Source: Mogibacterium kristiansenii
Lineage (GTDB): Bacteria; Bacillota; Clostridia; Peptostreptococcales; Anaerovoracaceae
DNA length: 64,000 nt
Direction of reading: 5' to 3'
Assembly: GCF_009695905.1 (NCBI RefSeq)
Contig: NZ_VUNA01000001.1
Span: forward strand, 124,001-188,000
Below, piece after piece: positions 26,556-35,035 of the stretch. The notes below the pieces were generated by a model. The model ran no database searches. It saw only the letters and a program-made list of their open reading frames with translations, and was not told the origin of the DNA. A program made the position numbers and the translations under genes. Position 1 is the stretch's first letter; the number at the start of each line of letters is the position of its first letter.

Positions 26556-27563
26556 TTGCTGAAAACATTTCTGAAAGAGAATCGGAGCTGGATTCTGCTG
26601 CCGGCAGCGGTGATTCTGTTGAATTTTGGGACCTTCTGGTTGTACCGGATGGAGATGGAACCGTTTATTTACGGAACGGTTCTTTCCGGTGTTGTGTGTG
26701 TGTTAGTGATTGGACTTCGTTTTCGAAAATTCGTTAACGGATGCAGAAAACGGGAACAGGTGATTTCGTCCGTGAAGCCGGACGCGCCGGACGTCTTTGG
26801 CCTCAATCCCGAAGTATTTTTGGGAGAAGAGGAGAGCCGCACGGAGAGGGACTACCGAGAAATGCTTCGATGCCTTCGAAATCGAGCGCTTCAGCAGGAA
26901 CAGCAGTTCCTGGAGGAGCGGGAGGACATGGAGGATTATTACACGAAATGGGTCCATCAGATTAAAACCCCGATTTCGGTCATGCGGCTGGCGCTTCGGG
27001 AGGAGGATACGCCGGAGAATCGTCGGCTTCTCAGTGAACTCTTTCAAATCGAACAGTATGTGGAAATGGTGTTGCACTATATCCGGTTGGATTCTTCCGG
27101 CAACGATTTGATGATTCAGGAATACGCGTTAGATGATTTGATCCGGGAATCCATTCGGAAGTTTTCTTCCCTGTTCATCAACCGAAATGTGCGGCTGGAG
27201 TACCGTAAGGTGGAGGGTGTTCGGGTGACGGACAAAAAATACTTTGCCTGCGTGTTGGAGCAGATTCTATCCAATGCGATTAAATATACCGATACGTATG
27301 TGCGAATTGAGGCCGATGACCGGGGAAGAATTCGAATTGAGGACGATGGACCGGGTATTGGGGCATCCGATATTCCGCGAATTTTCGAAAAGGGTTACAC
27401 CGGCTGTAACGGAAGACAGGAGATGAAATCCAGCGGGCTGGGGCTGTATCTCTGCAGCCGGGCGGCGAAAAAGATTTCTGTGGAAATCGACGTGGATAGT
27501 GAACCGGGTCGGGGAACTGTTTTCTCTTTAAAGCTTCCGGAGCAAAAAAAAATACTTGACTGA
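26556..27563 (+). CDS. intramembrane-sensing histidine kinase, BceS type
   Basis: A 335-residue sensor kinase with two N-terminal membrane helices (about 10-26 and 31-50) joined by a very short loop, the hallmark of kinases that sense through a partner BceB permease. The H box is WVHQIKTPISVMRL, followed by the N box LEQILSNAIKYTD, DDGPGIGASDI and SSGLGLYLCSR. The TTG at 26556 is preferred because GGAGGTGA lies 10 bases ahead; a TTG at 26535 would overlap that site. With its permease deleted, the kinase may no longer receive a signal. Confidence 0.88.
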   Translation: MLKTFLKENRSWILLPAAVILLNFGTFWLYRMEMEPFIYGTVLSGVVCVLVIGLRFRKFVNGCRKREQVISSVKPDAPDVFGLNPEVFLGEEESRTERDYREMLRCLRNRALQQEQQFLEEREDMEDYYTKWVHQIKTPISVMRLALREEDTPENRRLLSELFQIEQYVEMVLHYIRLDSSGNDLMIQEYALDDLIRESIRKFSSLFINRNVRLEYRKVEGVRVTDKKYFACVLEQILSNAIKYTDTYVRIEADDRGRIRIEDDGPGIGASDIPRIFEKGYTGCNGRQEMKSSGLGLYLCSRAAKKISVEIDVDSEPGRGTVFSLKLPEQKKILD

Positions 27564-27583
27564 GTTCCTCGGTGTGGTAAAAT
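27556..27583 (+). promoter_or_regulatory. promoter of the MATE gene
   Basis: TTGACT at 27556-27561 and TAAAAT at 27578-27583, spacer 16, with TGG before the -10. It overlaps the 3' end of the kinase gene. Confidence 0.65.
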
Positions 27584-27621
27584 ATGCTTCATTGTATCGA
27601 TTTTACCGGGAGGAAAAAGGA

Positions 27622-28989
27622 TTGAATCAGGATAAAGAGTTTTTGGGCACGGAACCGGTGGGAAAGCTTCTTCGGAAGCTGGCGATTCCGACGGTTGCCG
27701 CACAGCTGATTAACATGCTGTACAATATTGTGGATCGAATCTATATCGGACATATACCGGGAGATGGAAATCTGGCGCTGACCGGCGTGGGAGTCTGTCT
27801 TCCGGTTATTATGATTGTGTCGGCCTTCGCGGCGCTGATCAGTTCCGGCGGAGCACCGAGGGCTTCCATTAACATGGGAAAGGGAGATTACGACACGGCG
27901 GAAGGGATTTTGGGCGGATGTTTTCTGCTGCAGGTTCTGATATCTCTGGTGCTGACAGCAGTACTGCTTCTCTTCGGTCGGGAGATGCTCCTTTCCTTTG
28001 GGGCCAGCGGAAACACCATCGATTACGCAGATTCGTACCTGAAAATCTATGCGCTGGGAACCATCTTTGTGCAGCTGACACTGGGAATGAATTCCTTCAT
28101 CACCGCCCAGGGCTTTGCCCAAATCGGAATGCGCACGGTGCTCATCGGGGCGGTGTGCAATATCTTGCTGGATCCGGTGTTCATCTTCCTCTGTGGCATG
28201 GGTGTCCGGGGAGCGGCGCTTGCCACGGTGATTTCCCAGGGAATTTCCGCAATCTGGTGCGTGCGGTTCCTTGCCGGAAAGAAAACTCACCTGCGGTTGA
28301 AGAAAGATAAAATAAGACTTCATGCGGCCATCCTGCTTCCGTGTGTGGCGTTGGGACTTTCGCCTTTCGTGATGCAGGCCAGCGAAAGCATTATCTCGGT
28401 ATGCTTTAATTCCTCCTTGCTGAAATACGGAGGAGATGTGGCGGTGGGAGCCATGACCATCTGCACCAGCGTGATGCAGTTCGCCATGCTGCCGCTGCAG
28501 GGAATCGCCCAGGGGGCTCAGCCGATTTCCAGTTACAATTTCGGCGCCCGGAATGCCCCTCGAGTGCGGGAGACCTTCCGGTATCTCCTTCGAATCAGCG
28601 TGATGTATTCCGTGGGATTATGGCTGTTCATCATGGTAGTGCCGGGAGCATTCGGCAGCATGTTTACCTCTAATCCGGAACTGTTGATGTTTGCCAAGAA
28701 GGCGCTTCGCATCTACTGTGGCGCCATGTTCATCTTCGGCATTCAGATTGCCTGCCAGATGACCTTTATATCCACCGGAAATGCGGTGTGTTCCATCATC
28801 GTGGCGGTGGTACGAAAGTTCGTGCTGCTGCTACCGCTAATTTACATCGTGCCGCATCTGGTATCCCATCCGGTGTGGGGAGTCTATCTGGCGGAGCCGG
28901 TGGCGGATATTATTGCGGTGACGTTTACGGCAGTGCTGTTCGGAAATCGGTTCCGGAAAGCGCTGGAACGGCTGTCACAGGAGGAATAG
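27622..28989 (+). CDS. MATE family multidrug/sodium antiporter
   Basis: A polytopic membrane protein of about 455 residues with 12 hydrophobic segments, typical of DinF/NorM-like MATE exporters. It starts LNQDKEFLGTEPVGKLLRKL, then AIPTVAAQLINMLYNIVDRI, the family hallmark. GTIFVQLTLGMNSFI and PLQGIAQGAQPISSYNFGA mark the two halves. The TTG at 27622 is chosen because GGGAGG lies 8 bases ahead; the frame extends upstream to 27556 but lacks a site there. Substrate unknown; extrusion of cationic compounds is usual. Confidence 0.9.
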   Translation: MNQDKEFLGTEPVGKLLRKLAIPTVAAQLINMLYNIVDRIYIGHIPGDGNLALTGVGVCLPVIMIVSAFAALISSGGAPRASINMGKGDYDTAEGILGGCFLLQVLISLVLTAVLLLFGREMLLSFGASGNTIDYADSYLKIYALGTIFVQLTLGMNSFITAQGFAQIGMRTVLIGAVCNILLDPVFIFLCGMGVRGAALATVISQGISAIWCVRFLAGKKTHLRLKKDKIRLHAAILLPCVALGLSPFVMQASESIISVCFNSSLLKYGGDVAVGAMTICTSVMQFAMLPLQGIAQGAQPISSYNFGARNAPRVRETFRYLLRISVMYSVGLWLFIMVVPGAFGSMFTSNPELLMFAKKALRIYCGAMFIFGIQIACQMTFISTGNAVCSIIVAVVRKFVLLLPLIYIVPHLVSHPVWGVYLAEPVADIIAVTFTAVLFGNRFRKALERLSQEE

Positions 28990-29040
28990 TCGGTAGCTGC
29001 GGCATGGTCTAATCCGGCTTGTCGGTGCAAATTCAGGAAA

Positions 29041-29079
29041 TTGATGTAGGAACGCTAAAAATAGATGTTCCTGCATCAA
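29041..29079. repeat. 39-bp palindrome, unit 1 of 4
   Basis: Arms TTGATGTAGGAAC and GTTCCTGCATCAA around a 13-base loop: 12 Watson-Crick pairs and one wobble. First of four dyads of exactly 39 bp in the space 28990-29472, which holds no plausible gene. Confidence 0.75.
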
Positions 29080-29135
29080 TAGGGGTGTAGCCGCCGAACG
29101 ATTGGAGGGACGGTGTCCGGCGGAAATGATAGGAT

Positions 29136-29181
29136 GTGATGCAGAAAAGCAGAAAACCGCTGCTTCTGCATCACTTTTTTT
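29136..29181. repeat. 39-bp palindrome, unit 2 of 4, with T run
   Basis: Arms GTGATGCAGAA and TTCTGCATCAC with an inner GCAG/CTGC helix, 29136-29174, followed by seven T. It could end transcription of the MATE gene on the plus strand. A GC-rich helix CCGCCG/CGGCGG lies between units 1 and 2 (29091-29125). Confidence 0.75.
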
Positions 29182-29229
29182 ATAGAATGAAAGTAAAGTG
29201 GAATGAAAACAATATAAAAATGATTGGAG

Positions 29230-29268
29230 TTGATGCATGAGCTGAAAATAATGGTGCTCGTACATCAA
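29230..29268. repeat. 39-bp palindrome, unit 3 of 4
   Basis: Arms TTGATGCATGAGC and GCTCGTACATCAA, one mismatch and one wobble. Preceded by GGAG, as is unit 4. Confidence 0.7.
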
Positions 29269-29282
29269 ATCTGAAAATGGAG

Positions 29283-29321
29283 TTGATGTACGAGTCGGAA
29301 AAACAAGTGGTCATGCATCAC
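29283..29321. repeat. 39-bp palindrome, unit 4 of 4 (degenerate)
   Basis: Starts TTGATGTACGAG and ends CATGCATCAC; same length as the others but with more mismatches. Units 3 and 4 also share a direct repeat GGAGTTGATGYAYGAG. Confidence 0.6.
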
Positions 29322-29395
29322 TTTGCAGCAGAGATATCGACATACAAAGTAACCGCCCTTCGTTGCTTGTTGTTGGATTATAAAGTGAAGAACCA

Positions 29396-29428
29396 TAAAA
29401 AAGCGGGATAGTTATTAAGAACTATCCC
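29396..29428 (-). terminator. terminator of the sodium symporter gene
   Basis: Stem GGGATAGTT / AACTATCCC at 29405-29428; on the minus strand it is followed by GC and six T. Confidence 0.8.
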
Positions 29429-29472
29429 ACAATTATTCGTAAAGTACCTGTTTTTATGGAAATAATGTTATT

Positions 29473-30876
29473 CTAGCTAAACCAGCCGAAGCCGAAGAAG
29501 GAGTCCAGCTGTCCCAGAAGTACGAAGAAGGTGAATACCGGTGCAATCCAACGGATGCAGAAGCGGTAGAATTTCTCCGTCTTAAAGTTGGAGCCCTGAT
29601 GGATTTCCTTCGGGAGGATTTCCCGATCAATCCAGCCGAAGAAGAAGGTGGCGAACAGGGAACCCAGCGGCATCATGATGCCTTCCGCCAGAAGGTCGAA
29701 ACCGTCTACCCAGCAGAATTTGCCGAACATAGCAGGGAGGTTCTGTCCCAGACCGTCGTAGGCAATCAGTGAGCCCAGAACGGCGGAGAGGATTCCGAAG
29801 AACCAGCAATAGAATTTTCGCTTGTCGCCCTTGCCCTTGTTCATGGCGTCGTCGATAAAGGAACCGGCAATGGCTTCCAGAATCGCAACGGAAGAGGTCA
29901 GCGCCGCGATGACAACCAGTCCGTAGAAGATAAATCCGATGAACGGACCGATACCGCCCATTCCGTTGAATACGGTCTGCAGGGTCATGTACAGAAGTCC
30001 TACGCCGCCCTGCGGAGACTGACCGCTGGCAAATACAGCCGGCATGATTGCCAGACCTGCCAAAATGGCGATAACGGTGTCGGCCAGCGGGATAATCAAA
30101 CTGCTTCGTTCAATATTGGCATCTTTGGCGAGATGAGAACCGTAGGTAATGGTAATGCCCATTCCGATGGAAAGGGACAGGAACATCTGGCCGCCGGCAG
30201 CAGAAAGTACGGAAATCCAGCCGGTTCCGTGGAACACTTCAAAGTTCGGTTTGAACAGGAATGCAATTCCGGCGGAAGCGCCCGGCAGGGTAACGCTTCG
30301 TGCGATTACCAGGAGGAGCATCACGAACAGTGCTGGCATGGCGATTTTGCTGAACCGCTCGATGCCTTCCTCGATACCATAGCTTACGATGACGATGGTG
30401 ATCAGAAGAAATACCAGTGTATAGATGATGGACTGGGTGGTGTCCGCTGTCAGGTTGGAGAAGTAGGCAGCACCATCTACGCCGCCAACGCCCCAGCTTG
30501 CACCGAACACATCTCCCAGATTGGCCAGCATGTACTTGATGCAATAGCCGCCCAGATAGGAGTAGAATCCCAGAATCAGGAACGGCGAGAGCATGCCCAG
30601 CCATCCGACAAATGCATACTGTTTGCGAATGGATTTGTATGCCAGAACGGTGGACTGGCCGGTATAACGGCCCAAAGCCAGCTCGGTCATGGTGAGAATG
30701 TATCCGGCGAATACCGCCAAAAGCAGATACAGAATAAGGAAGGCAAAGCCGCCGTTCATTCCCAACTTATAGGGAAACCCCCACATGTTCCCCAGGCCTA
30801 CCGCAGAACCGATGGCGGCCATCAAAAAGCCGAAATTGCTGCTCCAGGTTCCTCTCTTTTGTTGATGTTCTTTCAT
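29473..30876 (-). CDS. sodium-dependent transporter, NSS/SNF family
   Basis: A neurotransmitter-sodium-symporter family protein of 467 residues with about 11-12 membrane helices, importing an amino acid or a related compound with sodium. The N-terminal signature is SNFGFLMAAIGSAVGLGNMWGFPYKLG, interrupted here after 20 residues by nothing unusual: TM1 carries the unwound GSAVGLGN. SLSIGMGITITYGSH marks TM6 and ALTSSVAILEAI TM8 with its sodium site. The substrate cannot be told from sequence. It has its own consensus promoter and terminator. GGAGATT precedes the ATG. Confidence 0.93.
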   Translation of the reverse strand: MKEHQQKRGTWSSNFGFLMAAIGSAVGLGNMWGFPYKLGMNGGFAFLILYLLLAVFAGYILTMTELALGRYTGQSTVLAYKSIRKQYAFVGWLGMLSPFLILGFYSYLGGYCIKYMLANLGDVFGASWGVGGVDGAAYFSNLTADTTQSIIYTLVFLLITIVIVSYGIEEGIERFSKIAMPALFVMLLLVIARSVTLPGASAGIAFLFKPNFEVFHGTGWISVLSAAGGQMFLSLSIGMGITITYGSHLAKDANIERSSLIIPLADTVIAILAGLAIMPAVFASGQSPQGGVGLLYMTLQTVFNGMGGIGPFIGFIFYGLVVIAALTSSVAILEAIAGSFIDDAMNKGKGDKRKFYCWFFGILSAVLGSLIAYDGLGQNLPAMFGKFCWVDGFDLLAEGIMMPLGSLFATFFFGWIDREILPKEIHQGSNFKTEKFYRFCIRWIAPVFTFFVLLGQLDSFFGFGWFS

Positions 30877-30949
30877 TGTTTAATCTCCTGTGATGTTCTT
30901 AATTGATGGTATTTCTTGCTTTCATTCGAAAGCTCGATTTTGTATGCTT

Positions 30950-30978
30950 ATTATAACCATCGGGAATTTACTTGTCAA
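30950..30978 (-). promoter_or_regulatory. consensus promoter of the sodium symporter gene
   Basis: On the minus strand TTGACA (30978-30973), spacer 17, TATAAT (30955-30950): a full match to the sigma-A consensus. Confidence 0.9.
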
Positions 30979-31144
30979 GAAAAACAATAAATTATAGAAA
31001 ATTGATGTGAATATACAATATTTGTGCAATAGAGTCAAATTTTCAGGTTAATTTTTGATGTATTTTTATATAAAGTCAATTCTCTTATATAAAGATCAAG
31101 TTTGCGGTTTAAAAGTGCTGTGGACAGGAATGGGCGGAGTGGGG

Positions 31145-31462
31145 GACTTGGTGCAAAGGCGACGGAAGAACAAGGGCTGGAAGGGATTCGTGCACCAAGT
31201 CAAAGCGCCCGGATTTGGGAAAAGGTGGGGGGACTTGGTGCAAAGGCGACGGAGGAACAAGGGCTGGAGGGGATTCGTGCACCAAGTCAGAGCGCCCGGA
31301 TTTGGGAAAAGGTGGGGGGACTTGGTGCAAAGGCGACGGAAGAACAAGGGCTGGAGCGGATTCATGCACCAAGTAAAAGCGCCCGGATTTGGGAAAAGGT
31401 GGAGGGACTTGGTGCAAAGGCGACGGAAGGACAAGGGCTGGAACGGATTCATGCACCAAGTC
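31145..31462. repeat. array A: four 87-bp units with 57-bp palindromes
   Basis: Units start at 31145, 31232, 31319 and 31406, an exact 87-base period. Each has a 57-bp palindrome, arms GACTTGGTGCA and TGCACCAAGTC, around a conserved 35-base loop (AAGGCGACGG...GGATTC). A 30-base linker (GCGCCCGGATTTGGG...) separates them. The third unit has one changed arm base. A decayed fifth start (GATTTGGTACAAG) lies near 31492. Linkers of this array read GGGAAAAGGTGG, unlike array B. The array is downstream of the nuclease gene. Frames through it stay open only because 87 is a multiple of 3. Confidence 0.92.
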
Positions 31463-31573
31463 AAGTATGTGGAGATGGAGAATGGTATATAGATTTGGTA
31501 CAAGCTCTTGATTGAGGAAAGTCTTTCTTGTGCCGGACGTGCATGACGGTCGCGAACTTGTTTTTACCGGGGA

Positions 31574-32470
31574 TTATCTCAAGAAATCACGAATAAATTT
31601 GTCATCCAGAATGGGTCCTTGACGTTGTACGGCAGAGCTTGGAGGGGATGACATAATCATGGTGCACATACGTTCCAATGTTTCAAGGTCGATGCCGCCG
31701 TCTGGAAGTTCTTTGGTGGTGAACAGATTGACGCCTTCGGTAAAACCAAGGGTTCGGTAGGCCTCTTCCTTTAGCAAATAGTTTTTGCGGTAGTTGTCCT
31801 TCATTTCCGGGTGAAACCACAAGCCGAGATGTTCCACGATATATAAATAAGGAATCTGAGGATGAATCAAGAGAAAGTCCGGAAATAAAAACTTGCCGTT
31901 GGCTAAGCGAAACGGAAATTCGTACAGAGGATGATACCCTCTTTGCCAAAAGCGATCGTACATTATCACTTCTCCTCGTGAACGTATCAGTGTACCGTCG
32001 ATGGCTTGGAATTTCAAGGATTCGGGATTCCGCGGAGGAATGCTGTTCTTAAAGCCAACTAATTCGTCGAAATACTTGTTTATATCATATCCGGCAAATT
32101 GCGGAAATCCTTTTGCGGGGACGTATGTTTTTGGAAGTCCGCTCAATATGGAGTCGTACTCGGGAGCGCGGTAATTCGCTAACAAGTTTTCCTCCAATGC
32201 AATGTTGTTTTTGAGCAGAGAAATGGCTTCGTTGCAATAGCGTAATTCTTGGATGGAACGAACGTCCGGGTGGTTTTCGTTTCCAAGATAGAGCCAGGGG
32301 TGAGCAGGATTTTCCCGGCAATGGTAATAAGTGGTGCCGCCTGAATTTTTTATCTTAAGTGTGCAGCCATCGAATTGAATCAGTTGGCTCTTTCTGGATT
32401 CCAGTTGCTGAAGCATGTCGGATTGTTCTTGAAGATCGGCTTTTACCGATTCGATGCAATTGTATTTCAT
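31574..32470 (-). CDS. PD-(D/E)XK-like nuclease, flanked by repeat arrays
   Basis: A 298-residue protein of no named family that I recognise. Residues 1-35 and 75-100 look coiled-coil. The C-terminal part resembles restriction-endonuclease-like domains: RSRGE (Glu167), FPDF (Asp198) and YIVEHLG (Glu213), with spacing E-x30-D-x14-E, then KDNYRKNYLLKEE. The canonical Lys of ExK is Leu here, as in other proteins with an EH[FL]G motif, so activity is uncertain. Codon use is AT-richer than the neighbours. It lies alone between arrays A and B of 87-bp palindromic units. AGGAGAT precedes the ATG. Confidence 0.65.
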   Translation of the reverse strand: MKYNCIESVKADLQEQSDMLQQLESRKSQLIQFDGCTLKIKNSGGTTYYHCRENPAHPWLYLGNENHPDVRSIQELRYCNEAISLLKNNIALEENLLANYRAPEYDSILSGLPKTYVPAKGFPQFAGYDINKYFDELVGFKNSIPPRNPESLKFQAIDGTLIRSRGEVIMYDRFWQRGYHPLYEFPFRLANGKFLFPDFLLIHPQIPYLYIVEHLGLWFHPEMKDNYRKNYLLKEEAYRTLGFTEGVNLFTTKELPDGGIDLETLERMCTMIMSSPPSSAVQRQGPILDDKFIRDFLR

Positions 32471-32597
32471 AAGATCTCCTTTCTAATAGTGTTTTTTGGA
32501 TGTCTTTCTATTATGCCAGAAAAATAATTCCCCTTCAGTACACATTTTTGCTCTATGGTATAGGGTGTCGGGGTACGGGTCGGGAAAAAGGCAGGGA

Positions 32598-33002
32598 GAC
32601 TTGGTGCAAAGGCGACGGAAGGTCAAGGGTTTGAGGGGATTCATGCACCAAGTCAAAGCGCCCGGATTTGGAAAAAGGCGGGAAGACTTGGTGCAAAGGC
32701 GACGGAAGAACAAGGGTTTGAGGGGATTCGTGCACCAAGTCAAAGCACCCGAATCTGGAAAAAGGCGTGGGGACTTGGTGCAAAGGCGACGGAGGAACAA
32801 GGGGTGGAGCGGATTCATGCACCAAGTCAAAGCACCCGAATCTGGAAAAAGGCGGGGAGACTTGGTGCAAAGGCGACGGAAGAACAAGGGTTTGAGGGGA
32901 TTCGTGCACCAAGTCAAAGCGCCCGGATTTGGAAAAAGGCAGGGGGACTTGGTGCAAAGGCGACGGAGGAACAAGGGCTGGAGCGGATTCATGCACCAAG
33001 TC
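32598..33002. repeat. array B: five 87-bp units with 57-bp palindromes
   Basis: Units start at 32598, 32685, 32772, 32859 and 32946, again exactly 87 bases apart and in the same orientation as array A. All ten arms (GACTTGGTGCA / TGCACCAAGTC) are perfect. Loops vary at GGTTTGAGG, GGGTGGAGC or GGCTGGAGC; linkers read GGAAAAAGGC and differ from array A, so the arrays expanded separately. Units 2 and 4, and 3 and 5, are closest in the loop. A hairpin CGTTCG/CGAACG follows at 33005-33019. The array lies upstream of the nuclease gene. Confidence 0.92.
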
Positions 33003-33134
33003 CCCGTTCGTGGCGAACGAAAGAAGCCAAAGGAACCGTTCTGTGCCTGCAATCCCCTTTCATATATTGAGAATTATCCCGGGAAATGCTATACTAATAC
33101 GAAATTTTGTGAAGAATAAAGGAAATGATGCGAA

Positions 33135-34103
33135 GTGAGTAAGAGAACGAAAGGGAATCTACTGTTATTGTTAACGTCTTTCATCTGGGGAAGCGCCTTC
33201 GTGGCGCAGAGTTCCGGGATGGATTACGTGGGACCCTACACCTACAACATGGCCCGGAATGTCCTGGCCTTTCTCTTTCTGATTCCGGTAATTTACGTAA
33301 TCGGGAAGAAGAAAGGGGTGACGGACAACGCGGGTTCCGGAACGGGAATCGATGATGTAGCGTCCGGGGAAGCAAATTGGAAATCCATCCTGCTCCCGGA
33401 CCGGACCACTTTGGTGGGCGGAATTTACTGCGGCCTGGTAATGGCGGTAGCCAGTTCCTTGCAGCAAATTGGAATCACCATGACGACAGCGGGAAAAGCC
33501 GGATTCATTACGGCGCTGTATATTATCCTGGTGCCGCTGATGGGTGTTTTCATCGGAAAGAAAATTCCGCGAATCATCTGGTTCTGCGTGGTGTTGGCCA
33601 TGGCAGGATTCTATTTACTGTGCGTAAAAGAAGGTTTTAGCATATCTAAAGGGGACATTTTGGTACTCTTCTGTTCCGTGGGCTTTTCGGTGCACATTAT
33701 GACAATCGATCATTTTACCTCGAAAGGGGTGGATGGCGTTAAGATGGCGTGCATCCAATTTGCGGTGGCAGCGATTGTGATGACGCCGGTGATGTTTTTG
33801 CTGGAGAACCCGTCCGTGAGCGGACTCCTTTCGGCATGGATGACCATCGCTTACGCGGGAATCCTGTCCAGCGGCGTGGGATTCACCCTTCAGATTGTAG
33901 CTCAGAAGGACACGGATCCGACCACCGCCACCCTGATTATGAGTTTGGAATCGGTATTTGCCGCAGTGTCCGGCTGCCTGTTCCTGAACGAGGTGCTTCT
34001 CCCGAAAGAAATTCTGGGGTGCATCCTGGTGTTCGTGGCGGTAATTCTGGCTCAGGTTCCGCTGCCGGTGAAAAGCAAAGAAAAGAGAACCGTCGCCGAA
34101 TAG
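33135..34103 (+). CDS. EamA/DMT family transporter
   Basis: A drug/metabolite transporter superfamily protein of 322 residues with about ten membrane helices in two EamA halves. It opens LLLLLTSFIWGSAFVAQSSG, the usual first helix, and the second half shows GVGFTLQIVAQKDTDPTTATL and MSLESVFAAVSGCLFL. A hydrophilic insertion of about 30 residues (TDNAGSGTGIDDVASGEAN) lies between TM2 and TM3. Start is a GTG at 33135 with a weak AAGGAAATG region; no in-frame ATG fits. Substrate unknown. Confidence 0.87.
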   Translation: MSKRTKGNLLLLLTSFIWGSAFVAQSSGMDYVGPYTYNMARNVLAFLFLIPVIYVIGKKKGVTDNAGSGTGIDDVASGEANWKSILLPDRTTLVGGIYCGLVMAVASSLQQIGITMTTAGKAGFITALYIILVPLMGVFIGKKIPRIIWFCVVLAMAGFYLLCVKEGFSISKGDILVLFCSVGFSVHIMTIDHFTSKGVDGVKMACIQFAVAAIVMTPVMFLLENPSVSGLLSAWMTIAYAGILSSGVGFTLQIVAQKDTDPTTATLIMSLESVFAAVSGCLFLNEVLLPKEILGCILVFVAVILAQVPLPVKSKEKRTVAE

Positions 34104-34216
34104 ACTCCGCATATCGTACAAGCAAACACCACCGGGACATTCCGCAGGGGAAACAGCAAGTTGCTTTTCCAAAGTCCCATCGGTCTGTTATCATATCCGT
34201 AACGGAGGTGGAATGA

Positions 34217-34984
34217 ATGGAAACGAAAGATATAATTTTGGAACTTCGTACCCGGCAAGGGTTGTCCCAGGATGAGCTTGCGGAGAAGGTGATGGCGACC
34301 CGGCAGGCGGTATCTCGTTGGGAGACCGGCAGAACCGTTCCCAATACGGAAACGCTGAAATTGCTGTCCAAGGTGTTGGACGTATCAATCAATGCGTTGC
34401 TGGGCGAACCTCGTCCGCTGATCTGTCAGTGCTGCGGGATGCCTTTGGAAGATGATGAGATTATCAGCCGGAACAGCGATGGAACCAAGAATGAAGATTA
34501 CTGCAAATGGTGCTATGCGGACGGAACTTATACGTACAGCAATATGGATGAGCTAATTGACGTTTGCGTGACTCATATGGTAAAAGAAGATTTTACGGAG
34601 GCGCAGGCGCGAGCGTACATGCAGGAATTGCTTCCGACGCTGGATTATTGGAAGAAATACGAATCGCTCAGCGATGGCGGGCAGTTTGAGGAGTTTAAAA
34701 AACAGCTTATAAAAGAAATCAACGACCTTCATGTCGAAGGCCTTCCAAAGGTCGAGAAACTTAATGCACTCGTGGGCAAATATGTGAATCTGGAATATCC
34801 GCTGCCGAACGGCCAAAGCGTGAAGCTCCTGGATGACCGGACGACCTATTTGGGAAATCAGCTGGATTCGGAGTTTGGCGGAGACCGATGCTTTGGAGTA
34901 CTTGCCGGCATGGATTTCATCATGGTGTCCACTTTCGGGGCAGAGGGAGAGAATCCGGAGCTGGTTCTTTATAAAAAAAGATAA
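34217..34984 (+). CDS. XRE-family regulator with zinc ribbon and C-terminal effector-like domain
   Basis: A 255-residue three-part protein. Residues 1-65 are a Cro/C1 helix-turn-helix (GLSQDELAEKVMATRQAVSRWETGRTVP shortened here to its core QAVSRWETG). Residues 70-115 form a zinc ribbon of the Zn_ribbon_2 type with CQCCGMPL and CKWCYADG. The end has LDYWKKY and a domain seen in many Firmicutes XRE proteins of unknown ligand. GGAGGTGG precedes the ATG. The divergent or downstream target is not evident; the gene stands alone with its own terminator. Confidence 0.82.
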   Translation: METKDIILELRTRQGLSQDELAEKVMATRQAVSRWETGRTVPNTETLKLLSKVLDVSINALLGEPRPLICQCCGMPLEDDEIISRNSDGTKNEDYCKWCYADGTYTYSNMDELIDVCVTHMVKEDFTEAQARAYMQELLPTLDYWKKYESLSDGGQFEEFKKQLIKEINDLHVEGLPKVEKLNALVGKYVNLEYPLPNGQSVKLLDDRTTYLGNQLDSEFGGDRCFGVLAGMDFIMVSTFGAEGENPELVLYKKR

Positions 34985-34986
34985 GC

Positions 34987-35032
34987 AAAAGAGCGTGAAC
35001 CGAGGGAACATACCCGAGCGTTCACGCTCTTT
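34987..35032. terminator. bidirectional terminator, XRE gene / ABC-F
   Basis: Stem AAAGAGCGTGAAC / GTTCACGCTCTTT, 13 bp, between the two converging genes. Confidence 0.85.
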
Positions 35033-35035
35033 ATA

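Noticed and set aside
31055-31515. Long open frames of 116-145 codons in four frames across array A
   Set aside because: The 87-base period is a multiple of three, so any stop-free unit keeps frames open. They overlap on both strands, lack ribosome binding sites and repeat the same 29 residues.
31145-33002. CRISPR array
   Set aside because: The 30-base segments between repeats are nearly identical, not unique spacers; the repeats are 57 bp, and no cas gene is near.
32483-33119. Open frames up to 207 codons across array B
   Set aside because: Same cause as in array A; none has a ribosome binding site or a non-repeat domain.
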